This document shows, in pieces, positions 35,311-44,168 of a stretch of 64,000 bases of DNA; positions within the stretch are counted from its first letter, which is position 1, and each line of letters opens with the position of its first letter. Origin of the DNA: Lachnospiraceae bacterium. GTDB lineage: Bacteria > Bacillota > Clostridia > Lachnospirales > Lachnospiraceae. Below the pieces are notes generated by a model. The model ran no database searches. It worked only from the letters and a program-made list of their open reading frames with translations, and was not told where the DNA came from. A program made the translations under genes and the position numbers. The DNA lies in the NCBI GenBank assembly GCA_017621075.1, contig JAGATV010000058.1:1-64000 (forward strand), given 5' to 3'.

Positions 35311-36528
35311 TTAAATAATGCGGCGCACCGACAAAATAGGTCGATAGTTGGCATTGCCCACCTTGATGCCGGTCTTTGCCGTGCTGGCGTGGACAATCCT
35401 GCCGCCTCCGATGTAAAGGGCCACATGGCCTTCATAACAGATCAGATCTCCGGGCTGTGCCTCATCATAACTGACCTCACTGCCGGCACTTCGCTGACCA
35501 TAAGAAGTACGGGGGATGCTGTAATTAAAATCGCTGTAGACCCGGTAAGTGAACCCGGAACAGTCCGCCCCGTTGGTGAGGCTGGTGCCGCCGGATACAT
35601 ATGGATTGCCTATGAACTGGCAGGCATACTTTGCAATATTCTTGCCAAGCTCGCTTCCGGAAGCATCATCGATGACGGCCGTATAATCCGTTGTGCTGTA
35701 ATTGCCGGAGAGCGCCGCCGAATTGCCGGTATTCTGCTGTGCCGCCTGGAGCTGTTTCAGCTTCTGCTGCTCCTGCTGCAATAACTTCTTGGCTACCGCA
35801 GCATCCTGCTTCGCCTTCTTGATATCTGCCTCATAGTTGGCAGACTCCTGCTTTTTCTTCGCCAACATGGTATTCAGATATGTCTTTTGCTCTTCCAGAT
35901 CCGCCTTATCGGCCTCCAGTTGGACCTTATCCTCCTCCAACTGTGCCTTTTCCAACTCCAGCTGGTCCCACAAGTCATGGACCGACTGCCTGGTGGCTTC
36001 ATATTCCTCCAGTTTGGTGCGATCGTATTCATATACCTGCTCTACCAGATCCATGCGGTTTAAGATGTCCCCCAGGCCGTTTCCTTCCAGGATCAGGCTC
36101 AAATAAGTGCCCTCACCATTCTCATACATCAGCCGCATCCTGCTTATCATGTCCTGATGCTGCTGTTCTTCTCTGGCCTTGGCAGCCTCATATTCCTGCT
36201 GGGTCACATCGATCTCATCCTGCTTATCCGCAAGCTCCTCCTCCTTGTCGGCAATCTCATCCTCTTTCATTCCGATACTGGTCATGGTATTGACGATCTC
36301 CGCATTCAGGTCCGAAATCTGTTCCTCCACCAGTTCCTGCTGCGTTGTCCAGTCATCAATCTGCTGGTTCAGGCTGTTGATCTGATTTTGGTGTTCATTG
36401 ATCTGATTCTTCAGATCTGACACGGAAGTTGCTGACACAGTCATGGCCTGTTCTGCCACAGGTCCCGCCGCCATCATGGTAAGTGCAATAATCAATATGC
36501 AGTTAATGAGCTTTCCCGGTCTCTTCAT
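35311..36528 (-). CDS. Secreted NlpC/P60 (C40) peptidase with coiled-coil domain, PcsB-like
   Basis: This 405-residue exported protein has a signal peptide (about 1-33, cleaved near TVSA), then a long coiled coil (about 35-260) of the PcsB/CwlO type. The C-terminal NlpC/P60 domain has the catalytic Cys in [11 protein letters not shown], the His in [10 protein letters not shown], and a third polar residue in RIVHAS. By family it is a peptidoglycan hydrolase of cell division or elongation, controlled through the coiled coil by an FtsEX-like partner. It lies between asnS and nfo on the same strand. Confidence 0.92.
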   Translation of the reverse strand: MKRPGKLINCILIIALTMMAAGPVAEQAMTVSATSVSDLKNQINEHQNQINSLNQQIDDWTTQQELVEEQISDLNAEIVNTMTSIGMKEDEIADKEEELADKQDEIDVTQQEYEAAKAREEQQHQDMISRMRLMYENGEGTYLSLILEGNGLGDILNRMDLVEQVYEYDRTKLEEYEATRQSVHDLWDQLELEKAQLEEDKVQLEADKADLEEQKTYLNTMLAKKKQESANYEADIKKAKQDAAVAKKLLQQEQQKLKQLQAAQQNTGNSAALSGNYSTTDYTAVIDDASGSELGKNIAKYACQFIGNPYVSGGTSLTNGADCSGFTYRVYSDFNYSIPRTSYGQRSAGSEVSYDEAQPGDLICYEGHVALYIGGGRIVHASTAKTGIKVGNANYRPILSVRRII

Positions 36529-36554
36529 TCGTTTTGATCAATCCTATCTCTATC

Positions 36555-37946
36555 TTACAAATCACAGTTATTGACTGTACGAGGGAAGGGGATGACGTCT
36601 CTGATATTACTCATGCCGGTCAGGTACATGACACATCTCTCAAATCCCAGACCGAAACCTGCATGCCGCACAGAACCGTATCTGCGCAGATCCAGATAAA
36701 AGTCATAATCCTCCTTGTTCAGTCCAAGTTCTTCCATCCTCTGTTCCAGGATATTAAGCTTGTCCTCGCGCTGGCTTCCGCCGATGATCTCCCCGATGCC
36801 GGGCACCAGGCAGTCCATAGCGGCAACCGTCTTGCCGTCCTCATTCAGCTTCATATAAAATGCTTTGATCTCCTTGGGATAATCCGTCACAAACACCGGA
36901 CGCTTGAATTCCTTCTCCGTCAGGTATCTCTCGTGCTCGGTCTGAAGATCGCAGCCCCAGAATACCTTATAATCAAACTCATCGTTGTGCTGTTCCAGTA
37001 TTTTCACAGCCTCCGTGTAGGTCACATGGGCAAAATCGGAATTTACCACATGCTCCAGCCTCTCGATCAGTCCCTTGTCCACGAACTGATTGAAGAATGC
37101 CATCTCCTCGGGTGCGTTCTCCAGCACATAGCGGATCACGAATTTCAGCATGCTCTCCGCCAGGATCATATCGTCCTTCAGATCCGCAAATGCCATTTCC
37201 GGCTCGATCATCCAGAATTCTGCCGCATGTCTGGTGGTGTTGGAATTCTCCGCACGGAAAGTGGGGCCGAAGGTATATACATTCTTAAATGCGAAAGCAT
37301 ATGTCTCCACATTCAACTGCCCGCTCACGGTAAGATTGGTGGGCTTTCCAAAGAAATCCTGGCTGTAATCCACCTTTCCGTCCTGGGTCTTTGGCACATT
37401 GTTCAAATCCAGGGTAGTCACCTGGAACATCTCTCCCGCGCCTTCACAGTCGCTGCCGGTGATCAGCGGCGTATGCACATACACGAAGCCTCTGTCCATA
37501 AAAAAGGTATGGATGGCATAAGCGATCAGGGAGCGGACGCGGAATACCGCCTGGAAGGTGTTGGTGCGGGGGCGCAGATGAGAGATGGTGCGCAGATACT
37601 CAAAGGTATGGCGCTTCTTCTGCAAAGGATAATCCGCTCCGGAAGGTCCCTCCACAAATACTTCTTCCGCCTGCATCTCAAAAGGCTGCTTGGCCTGGGG
37701 AGTCTCCACGATGATACCTTTTACGATCACTGCGGCACCTACATTCATCTTGCACAGTGCCTCGAAGTTGGGCAGCTTCTCGCCGTATACCACCTGAAGG
37801 GGCTCAAAGAAAGTACCGTCATTGATCACAAGGAATCCAAAGGTCTTGGAGTCACGGTTATTCCTCACCCAGCCGCCTACGGTCACTTCTTTTCCAATAA
37901 AGTTTTCTTTCTCACGATAAAGGTCTCTGATGTCTGTCAATTCCAT
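36555..37946 (-). CDS. asnS: Asparaginyl-tRNA synthetase
   Basis: This 463-residue class II synthetase charges tRNA-Asn. The N-terminal OB-fold ([21 protein letters not shown]) binds the anticodon, and the catalytic domain has motif 2 [21 protein letters not shown] and motif 3 [15 protein letters not shown]. The Asn specificity is supported by the overall AsnS-like layout with the LKDDM insert region. No T-box leader is seen in the 77 bp before it. Confidence 0.96.
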   Translation of the reverse strand: MELTDIRDLYREKENFIGKEVTVGGWVRNNRDSKTFGFLVINDGTFFEPLQVVYGEKLPNFEALCKMNVGAAVIVKGIIVETPQAKQPFEMQAEEVFVEGPSGADYPLQKKRHTFEYLRTISHLRPRTNTFQAVFRVRSLIAYAIHTFFMDRGFVYVHTPLITGSDCEGAGEMFQVTTLDLNNVPKTQDGKVDYSQDFFGKPTNLTVSGQLNVETYAFAFKNVYTFGPTFRAENSNTTRHAAEFWMIEPEMAFADLKDDMILAESMLKFVIRYVLENAPEEMAFFNQFVDKGLIERLEHVVNSDFAHVTYTEAVKILEQHNDEFDYKVFWGCDLQTEHERYLTEKEFKRPVFVTDYPKEIKAFYMKLNEDGKTVAAMDCLVPGIGEIIGGSQREDKLNILEQRMEELGLNKEDYDFYLDLRRYGSVRHAGFGLGFERCVMYLTGMSNIRDVIPFPRTVNNCDL

Positions 37947-38023
37947 TTTCTTATCCTATCTGCACGCTGCGACGTGCTCTTATTCCAAAGCCGGATGCGC
38001 GTTTTTTCCGGCCGGATGTGCGA

Positions 38024-39094
38024 TTACTCAGTGATCACCGCATGATCCGCCAGGTACTGAAGTACCTTGTCATACAGAAGATATTCCCTGTAATCCTCCA
38101 GGGAACTGCCCTGCAGATACTCTTCCACCGTACTGAACCCGGCATTCTGTGCATACTCTGAAAGTGTGGCATTCAATTCCTCATCACTGATATTCAGGTT
38201 CTCACGGTTGGCCACAGCCTGAAGGGCAATATCCTGCTTTGCCACCTCCGGCACCTGCTCCTCCAAAAGCTGCTGCTTAGTCATGCCATAATAATACTGA
38301 CAGTAAGTATCCTCATCCACCCCTGCGGATGACGCACCCCGGGCAATGCCTTCCCGGGCCGCTGTTTCGTATTTTTCCAGCATATAATCAGGAAGCTCCT
38401 CAAACTTACATTGCTCCATAAAGGCGCTCATGACTGCATTCTGAAGTTCCAGTTCGTGGTTCTGTTCCATCATGGCATACAGGTAATCATACACGAACTG
38501 CTCCATTTCCTCACCGTTCGTGACACCCTCCATGCCAAGCAGCGCTATCACATCCTCATGGTAGCCCTCCGGCATAATGTAGTTTACCTTCACGGTAAAT
38601 ACCACTTCCTGTCCGGCCAGATCTGTCGAACTGTAATTTTCCGGAAATGTCAGGGAAAGATCTATCGTCTCCCCGGGCATGACACCCACAAGCCCCTCTT
38701 CAAATCCCTCAATGAATCTCCCTGAGCCAATGCCCAGATAAGCATTTTGGGCAGTTCCTCCCGCAAAGGCCACGCCGTCTTTCTTGCCTTCATAATCCAG
38801 GCAGATCACGTCACCTTCCGCCACAGCCCTGTCCAGGATACCGTCTTCCACTACCACACCTGTAGCCATGGAAAGGGCATCCTGATAAATGCTCTCTGTG
38901 ATCTCGAGGCACTGCTCCTGATCTATGGAAACGGGGGACACCGTAACCTCCAATCCCTTGTATTCTCCCAGGGTCACATATTTTTCCACATTCCAATCCT
39001 TAAGCGCAGTGCCCCTGTTTTCTCCGGCACTGCAGCCTGCCAGCACTCCCACAAGGAGCAGGGATGTCAGTATGCCAACTGCTTTCTTTTTCAT
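38024..39094 (-). CDS. Trigger-factor-like FKBP peptidyl-prolyl isomerase lipoprotein
   Basis: This 356-residue exported lipoprotein has the lipobox VLAGC at residue 20. A FKBP-type domain (about 110-190, GDVICLDYEG, GRFIEGFEEGLVG) is followed by a C-terminal helical region of the trigger-factor type. It resembles trigger factor domains 2 and 3 moved to the cell surface, so it probably helps fold secreted proteins. It is upstream of asnS on the same strand. Confidence 0.85.
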   Translation of the reverse strand: MKKKAVGILTSLLLVGVLAGCSAGENRGTALKDWNVEKYVTLGEYKGLEVTVSPVSIDQEQCLEITESIYQDALSMATGVVVEDGILDRAVAEGDVICLDYEGKKDGVAFAGGTAQNAYLGIGSGRFIEGFEEGLVGVMPGETIDLSLTFPENYSSTDLAGQEVVFTVKVNYIMPEGYHEDVIALLGMEGVTNGEEMEQFVYDYLYAMMEQNHELELQNAVMSAFMEQCKFEELPDYMLEKYETAAREGIARGASSAGVDEDTYCQYYYGMTKQQLLEEQVPEVAKQDIALQAVANRENLNISDEELNATLSEYAQNAGFSTVEEYLQGSSLEDYREYLLYDKVLQYLADHAVITE

Positions 39095-39180
39095 TCTGTT
39101 ATCCTCACCTTATTTTTTAAATATACATGCTTTTCAATATACCACAAAACCCCATCCTTTAAAAGTCTTTTTGCCAAACT

Positions 39181-40653
39181 TTATAGCAAAGGAGACAACA
39201 GCCTGCATATCTGTTCCTTCAGCCTGATCTTTAAAGAACGCCCCGCATAAGCGTCCTTGGTGATCATGGTACACTTTTTCAGATCCTCTTTGAAGATTGC
39301 CTCCATGTCGGAAGCCTTCTCTCTACTATAGACGACAGCATTGACCTCAAAGTTCAGGGCAAAGCTGCGGATATCCATATTGGCCGTCCCGTAACAGAAT
39401 ACCTTGCCGTCCACCACGATGCCCTTGCTGTGCAGGAATCCGTCCTGATAGATGTAACACTTGGCGCCCGCCTGCAGCATATCCCCCATATAAGAGTAGG
39501 TAGCCCAGTAGACAAACGGATGATCCGGTTTGCAGGGAATCATGATATTGACCTCGATACCGGAGCGCACTGCGATCAGCAGGGCATTCAGGATCGCCTC
39601 ATCCGGTATGAAATATGGGGTCTGAATATAGATACACTGCTGTGCCTTGGTGATCAGACGCAGATAATTGTCCCGGATCTGCCGGACGGTATTGTCAGGT
39701 CCGCTGCTGATGATCTGCATCTCGCAGAAATCCCGTTCTCCCGGGACCACGCCCTCAAACAGCATGGCGTTCTTGAGCAGATTTTCTCTGGCCGCATAAT
39801 TCCAATCCAGAATGAAACGGATCTGGAGATTTAACACAGCGCTCCCGCAGATCCGAAGATGGGTATCCCGCCAGTGCCCGAACTTTGGGTCCATACCGAT
39901 ATATTCTTTTCCGATGTTGAAGCCGCCCACATAAGCCACTTTATTGTCCACCACCACGATCTTTCGGTGGTTCCGGTAATTGACACGCAGTTGGAGCCTT
40001 CCCAGCCATGCCGGGAAAAATTCTGCGATCTGAATCCCCTCCGATCTCAGTTGTCTGAAGAAACTCTTCTTTACCCCTCTGCAGCCCATGGCATCGAAAA
40101 GAATGCGCACTTCCACCCCCTGGGCCGCCTTTTCCTTCAGCACTTCCCTGATCCTGTGGAACAACACATCATCCCGGATGATATAATACTGGATATGGAT
40201 GAACCGCTCTGCCTTCTTCAGATCCTCGATCAGCGCATCAAACTTTTCATCCCCCTCTGTGTAGATATCAATGTCATTGTCATCCGTCAACACAGCGCCG
40301 GAGGTGCCCAGATTGTACATGATCAGATCCGTGTAGTCACTGATATCCTCGTTGAGCTTGGTCGGGTCCTTGGTCTTGATCTGATATTCCTGTTGGCGGA
40401 TGGCCTCACTCAAATGGTCCTCCACCTCCTTGATCTTGAACATCTTCCGTTTGTTCATATCCTGCTCTAACAGCAGGTAAAATACAAAGCCCAGCACCGG
40501 TATAAAATACAGCAGAAGGAGCCAGGCCCATACAGTCTTCGGGTCTCTGCGCTGGAAAAATACTATGATCACGGCAAACAACAGGTTCCACCACTGCAGA
40601 TGCCGGAAAAAGAATTCCACCACCATTTTTATGATTTCCAATGTATCTTCCAT
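39181..40653 (-). CDS. cls: Cardiolipin synthase, phospholipase D family (second copy)
   Basis: This 490-residue protein has two N-terminal membrane helices and PLD motifs HRKIVVVDNKVAYVGGFN and HSKGIVVDGKVFCYGTANMD. It has the common bacterial ClsA-like layout (PKTVWAWLLLLYFIPVLGF). It is more typical than the copy at 14326. GGAGGAG precedes the ATG, and the promoter region is shared with a divergent gene. Confidence 0.94.
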   Translation of the reverse strand: MEDTLEIIKMVVEFFFRHLQWWNLLFAVIIVFFQRRDPKTVWAWLLLLYFIPVLGFVFYLLLEQDMNKRKMFKIKEVEDHLSEAIRQQEYQIKTKDPTKLNEDISDYTDLIMYNLGTSGAVLTDDNDIDIYTEGDEKFDALIEDLKKAERFIHIQYYIIRDDVLFHRIREVLKEKAAQGVEVRILFDAMGCRGVKKSFFRQLRSEGIQIAEFFPAWLGRLQLRVNYRNHRKIVVVDNKVAYVGGFNIGKEYIGMDPKFGHWRDTHLRICGSAVLNLQIRFILDWNYAARENLLKNAMLFEGVVPGERDFCEMQIISSGPDNTVRQIRDNYLRLITKAQQCIYIQTPYFIPDEAILNALLIAVRSGIEVNIMIPCKPDHPFVYWATYSYMGDMLQAGAKCYIYQDGFLHSKGIVVDGKVFCYGTANMDIRSFALNFEVNAVVYSREKASDMEAIFKEDLKKCTMITKDAYAGRSLKIRLKEQICRLLSPLL

Positions 40654-40728
40654 TTAGCTCCTCCTTTCCGTTTTTATTCATCATACCACAAGTGCAAATA
40701 AAAATCTGCAATTTCTTCCAATGTTCTG

Positions 40729-40758
40729 TTGCCTAATCCACCTTATTTATGTTAGAAT
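40729..40758 (+). promoter_or_regulatory. Promoter of the 158-residue gene
   Basis: TTGCCT (40729-40734), 18 bp, TAGAAT (40753-40758) with an upstream TG (extended -10). Confidence 0.5.
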
Positions 40759-40819
40759 GTACTCCGTGAGGATTTTCCGGCACTTTTTCGGGAGATCATG
40801 ATAAAGGAGGTACCCGCCC

Positions 40820-41296
40820 ATGACTACAGGTCAGATCGTACTATTAGTGATATTAGCGATACTGATTGCCGCAGTAGTGGCTATTGTTATTGTAGGCAAG
40901 AAAGCTCAGAAGAAACAGGCCGAACAGCAGGAAATGTTAGAGGCCAACAAACAGGTCATTTCCATGCTGGTCATTGACAAAAAACGTATGAAGATGAAGG
41001 ATTCCGGACTGCCCCAGATGGTCATCGACCAGACACCCAAGCTGATGAGAGGCACCAAACTTCCCATCATCAAGGCCAAGATCGGCCCCCAGATCCTTTC
41101 CCTGATCAGCGACGAAAAGATCTTTGATTCCATTCCCGTGAAGAAAGAAGTAAAGGCTGTTGTCAGCGGAATCTATGTACTGGACGTGAAAGGTCTCCAC
41201 GGTAAGGCTGAGGCTGCTCCCGTCAAGAAGAAGAGTGCTTTTCGCCGTGCGGTGGAAAAAGCCCAGGAAAAAGCCGGAGCAAAGCCCCTTAAGTAG
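40820..41296 (+). CDS. Membrane-anchored protein of unknown function
   Basis: This 158-residue protein has one N-terminal transmembrane helix (about 5-27). A helical stretch, a central region (MVIDQTPKLMRGTKLPIIKAKI) and a Lys/Ala-rich C-terminus follow. The pattern suggests a single-pass protein with a cytoplasmic domain. Family not recognised. AAAGGAGG is upstream of the ATG. Confidence 0.8.
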   Translation: MTTGQIVLLVILAILIAAVVAIVIVGKKAQKKQAEQQEMLEANKQVISMLVIDKKRMKMKDSGLPQMVIDQTPKLMRGTKLPIIKAKIGPQILSLISDEKIFDSIPVKKEVKAVVSGIYVLDVKGLHGKAEAAPVKKKSAFRRAVEKAQEKAGAKPLK

Positions 41297-41310
41297 GAAA
41301 AATGAATACA

Positions 41311-41350
41311 AACGGCATCGCCTATGGATTGGCGGTGCCGTTTTCTTCTG
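41311..41350. terminator. Bidirectional terminator
   Basis: AACGGCATCGCC pairs with GGCGGTGCCGTT (one G-T pair), followed by TTTTCTTCTG on the plus strand. It overlaps the end of the convergent DUF1934 gene. Confidence 0.8.
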
Positions 41351-41762
41351 TCGCAAAAATCTCGATCCTGCTGTGGGCCTGGTGTTCTCCATCTATCTCC
41401 AGATCATATTCTGCCTGTATTTTCAGAGAATCCTTCCATTCTTCCATCCTGACTTCTGAGGTCTCCACCCCAAGCGTCATTTCTCCGTAAGGGACCGCAT
41501 ACCGGGACATGGTCTTTTTGCCCTGTTCAAAGATGATATGCGTCTCTATCAGCCCCTGCCTGGTAAGCTCCAGCACCCGGTCCTTGTATTTGATCCGGCT
41601 CTTCAACGGCTGGGGGAAGCCCTCCTGCTCTTCTTCATACAGAAGATAATGAGTGCCCCCTTTTTTAAAATATTCTGCCTTTATCACCGTCTCCAGACTT
41701 CCGTCTTCTGTCTCTCCACCCGCATGCAGTCCGCGGATCGTCAACACCACATTTCTGTCCAT
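41322..41762 (-). CDS. DUF1934 family protein (YwiB-like beta-barrel)
   Basis: This 146-residue protein matches DUF1934, a small lipocalin-like barrel: GGTHYLLYEEEQ, then KYKDRVLELTRQG, GKKTMSRYAVPYGEMTLGV. The function of the family is unknown. It is co-transcribed with the small membrane-anchored gene one base upstream. Confidence 0.88.
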   Translation of the reverse strand: MDRNVVLTIRGLHAGGETEDGSLETVIKAEYFKKGGTHYLLYEEEQEGFPQPLKSRIKYKDRVLELTRQGLIETHIIFEQGKKTMSRYAVPYGEMTLGVETSEVRMEEWKDSLKIQAEYDLEIDGEHQAHSRIEIFATEENGTANP

Positions 41763-41763
41763 G

Positions 41764-42027
41764 CTATTCTCCCAAGTGTGCTATTGCCTCCAAAAGTTTA
41801 CTGCGGAACCTGATCTGGTCCGGCTCTGCCTCCAAAATCTTTAAGTAGACATCTTTTCCCGCATCCCAATGCTCATATGTTTCCAAAGTCAGTTCCCGTC
41901 CCGTTTCATCTATGATCCGATAAGTATCCTGTGTCAGGGTCAGTTCGGGATACAATACCCCCCACCATCCCATGGCTGCACATATGCAGCAGGCAATACG
42001 CAATGTTTCCAATAATCTGTTCTTCAT
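41764..42027 (-). CDS. Small signal-anchored protein of unknown function
   Basis: This 87-residue protein has an N-terminal hydrophobic segment (about 8-28, signal or anchor) and an extracytoplasmic part rich in acidic residues. It lies one base upstream of the DUF1934 gene. The ribosome binding site is AGAGG. No family is recognised. Confidence 0.7.
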   Translation of the reverse strand: MKNRLLETLRIACCICAAMGWWGVLYPELTLTQDTYRIIDETGRELTLETYEHWDAGKDVYLKILEAEPDQIRFRSKLLEAIAHLGE

Positions 42028-42078
42028 ACCCTGGCCTCTTTCCGCCGGCCATTGCCGGACGTTGAGAGTATTGCCCGG

Positions 42079-42783
42079 TTACAGATTCTTTATACGCTTT
42101 TCCCGATTTTCCCGATCCACTCTGATCTGATGGATAATGGCCTTTTCCTGATTGTCAATATGCATCCTGGCCGCCTGGGAAGCGGTCTCCTTGTCCTTTT
42201 TTACAATGCTCTCATAGATGATGCGGTGTTCTTCCACCAATCTCTCATGCTGGCTGAAATCCTTGATATACTCGAAGCGATAACGGTACATCTGCTCGGA
42301 AAGATTGTTCACCAGCTGAACCAGTCTCTGATTTCCCGTAGCCCGAACGATGATATCATGCAGTTTCACATCAGCCTGGGCGATCCTTTTCACATCCTTG
42401 CTCTTCACCGCCTCCTCAAAAGCGTCACAGGCCTGCTTCAATGCCTGGATCTCCTCTTCTGTGATACGGTCGCAGGCAAGCTCCACACACAGCGCATCCA
42501 TGGCGCGCCTGACCTCCAGCACGTCATTCATGCTCTTTTCAGTGATCTGTGCCACCTCGGCACCTCTTCTGGGGATCATGGTCACCAGGCCTTCCAGCTC
42601 CAGCTTGCGGATCGCCTCCCTGATCGGGGTACGGCTGACCCCAAGCCTGTTGGCCAGATGGATTTCCATCAGACGTTCACCGGGCTTCAGCTCTCCTGTG
42701 AGAATCGCCTGCCTCAAGGTATTGAATACCACATCCCGAAGCGGCAGGAATTCATTCATATTCATCTGAAAACCATCCTGCAT
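42079..42783 (-). CDS. GntR/FadR-family transcriptional regulator
   Basis: This 234-residue protein has an N-terminal winged HTH (PLRDVVFNTLRQAILTGELK, GVSRTPIREAIRKLE) and a C-terminal FCD effector domain (about 90-220) whose His/Asp residues may bind metal. The effector is unknown. It is 15 bp downstream of ispE on the same strand. Confidence 0.93.
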   Translation of the reverse strand: MQDGFQMNMNEFLPLRDVVFNTLRQAILTGELKPGERLMEIHLANRLGVSRTPIREAIRKLELEGLVTMIPRRGAEVAQITEKSMNDVLEVRRAMDALCVELACDRITEEEIQALKQACDAFEEAVKSKDVKRIAQADVKLHDIIVRATGNQRLVQLVNNLSEQMYRYRFEYIKDFSQHERLVEEHRIIYESIVKKDKETASQAARMHIDNQEKAIIHQIRVDRENREKRIKNL

Positions 42784-42797
42784 CCTGTTTCCTCCTC

Positions 42798-43682
42798 TCA
42801 GTTCTGAAATCCGGTCAAAAAGACCTGCTTTGCCAGCTTTTCTTCTTTCAGTTTCACAAATGCCCGTTCTGCGGTCTCCTCCTCGGTGAAGATCCCGAAC
42901 ACGGTGGGACCGCTGCCGCTCATCATACTCCCTGCCGCTCCCAGCTCTTTCATCCGCATCTTGAGGGTGTTGATAATGGGATAAGCCGGCACCGTTACGC
43001 TCTCCAGTACATTTCCCATCCGTTCCAGTATCCCCTCCAGCCTTCCTTCCTCTATGGCCTGTACCATGCCGTCAATATCAGGGTGCTCATAAGATTTCCT
43101 GGCGTCAAGATGTTCATATACATACCTGGTGGACACATTGATATCCGGCTTGGCCACCAGAAGATGACATCGGGGCGCAGGAGCAAGGGCAGTCAGCTTC
43201 TCGCCGATCCCTTCTGCCAAAGCGGTGCCGCCCATGACACAGTAAGGCACATCGGCTCCGATCTTTACCCCAAGCTCTTTGAGTTCCTCAAGACTGCATC
43301 CCAGGCCGAACAATCCGTTCACGCCCTTTAATGTTGCTGCGGCATCGCTGCTGCCTCCCGCCATGCCTGCCGCAATGGGGATATTTTTCTGCAAATGGAT
43401 GCGGACTCCCTGAGAGATCCTGTATCGCTCCATCAAAAGCGCAGCCGCCCTATAGATGAGATTGTCCTCATTGGTGGGCAGTTCCCCGGAATCCGTGGTG
43501 ATCACGATCCCCCGGGGGATCTTTTCAAACGTGAGCAGATCCCATATCCCCACTGTCTGCATGATCATCCTGACCTCATGGTAACCGTTGGGCAGGACGC
43601 CCACTACATCCAACCCCAGATTGATTTTGGCATACGCCTTGATTTCACAGATATTTCCGACTTTGGCAAAGGGTTCGTTCAT
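42798..43682 (-). CDS. ispE: 4-diphosphocytidyl-2-C-methyl-D-erythritol kinase
   Basis: This 294-residue GHMP kinase catalyses an ATP-dependent step of the MEP isoprenoid pathway. Motifs are AKINLGLDVVGVLPNGYHEV, the ATP loop PIAAGMAGGSSDAAA and MSGSGPTVFGIF. The start at 43682 has AAGGGAG upstream and a family-like N-terminus; the open frame continues 28 codons upstream. It precedes the GntR regulator gene. Confidence 0.96.
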   Translation of the reverse strand: MNEPFAKVGNICEIKAYAKINLGLDVVGVLPNGYHEVRMIMQTVGIWDLLTFEKIPRGIVITTDSGELPTNEDNLIYRAAALLMERYRISQGVRIHLQKNIPIAAGMAGGSSDAAATLKGVNGLFGLGCSLEELKELGVKIGADVPYCVMGGTALAEGIGEKLTALAPAPRCHLLVAKPDINVSTRYVYEHLDARKSYEHPDIDGMVQAIEEGRLEGILERMGNVLESVTVPAYPIINTLKMRMKELGAAGSMMSGSGPTVFGIFTEEETAERAFVKLKEEKLAKQVFLTGFQN

Positions 43683-43827
43683 GCCGGGCTCCCTTCTTGT
43701 GTACTTGGTTGTATTTTGTATACATGGATTGTATTTAATTATATACAATTTGAAAGAGTTCGTCAAGGTTTGTTGCAGCGTATCGCCTCAACCAATACCT
43801 CCCATTGTAAAAATAGTACTTTTGCCC

Positions 43828-43854
43828 TAATATCTTCCCGGGTTATACCGATAA
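43828..43854 (+). promoter_or_regulatory. Candidate sigma-28 (SigD/FliA) promoter upstream of the 53-codon ORF
   Basis: TAAT (43828-43831), 15 bp, ACCGATAA (43847-43854), compared with the TAAA-N15-GCCGATAA flagellar consensus (two mismatches). Confidence 0.5.
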
Positions 43855-43920
43855 CTATAATAGAAAAGATTTGCCACTGTTCAAATACGCATCCAGGGAG
43901 GGATTATCGCAGCAAACGGA

Positions 43921-44082
43921 ATGATCGATCTTTTTATGGTGAGTTCAGTGACAGCCGTTCCCGGAACCGGCAGAATCCGACGGGACGAAACAAAAACCCC
44001 TTACTCCTGCCAAAATCGCAAGGATTCAGATGGTCTCTTTGCACAGATCCTGGACAGAGCCACCAGGGAATATCATCATTAA
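43921..44082 (+). CDS. Small ORF, 53 residues, upstream of the chemotaxis receptor
   Basis: The ORF begins MIDLFMVSSVTAVPGTG, has a basic middle (GRIRRDETKTPYS) and ends with LFAQILDRATREYHH. It has no signal peptide or membrane segment. The F-A-x-I-L-x-R-A end is reminiscent of short helical motifs in flagellar rod and export proteins, but this is a visual resemblance only. The ribosome binding site is poor: GGAGG lies too far upstream. A sigma-28-like promoter lies 67 bp before it, and the chemotaxis receptor gene follows with its own promoter. Confidence 0.5.
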   Translation: MIDLFMVSSVTAVPGTGRIRRDETKTPYSCQNRKDSDGLFAQILDRATREYHH

Positions 44083-44090
44083 GAATTTGA

Positions 44091-44119
44091 TTGAAGAATA
44101 ACAATAAATAGTATATAAT
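44091..44119 (+). promoter_or_regulatory. Sigma-A-type promoter of the chemotaxis receptor gene
   Basis: TTGAAG (44091-44096), 17 bp, TATAAT (44114-44119). Confidence 0.75.
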
Positions 44120-44168
44120 GTAGCTATTAAAAGTTTCTGTAAACAAAATCTACAGAAGACCATCACAA

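Noticed and set aside
37947..38023. T-box leader for asnS
   Set aside because: The gap is only 77 bp with no T-box sequence or specifier hairpin.
36534..38045. 503-codon plus-strand ORF opposite asnS
   Set aside because: Antisense shadow of asnS; the translation has no family features.
43395..44090. 231-codon plus-strand ORF overlapping ispE and the intergenic region
   Set aside because: Mostly antisense to ispE; the 53-codon ORF in another frame has better composition and context.
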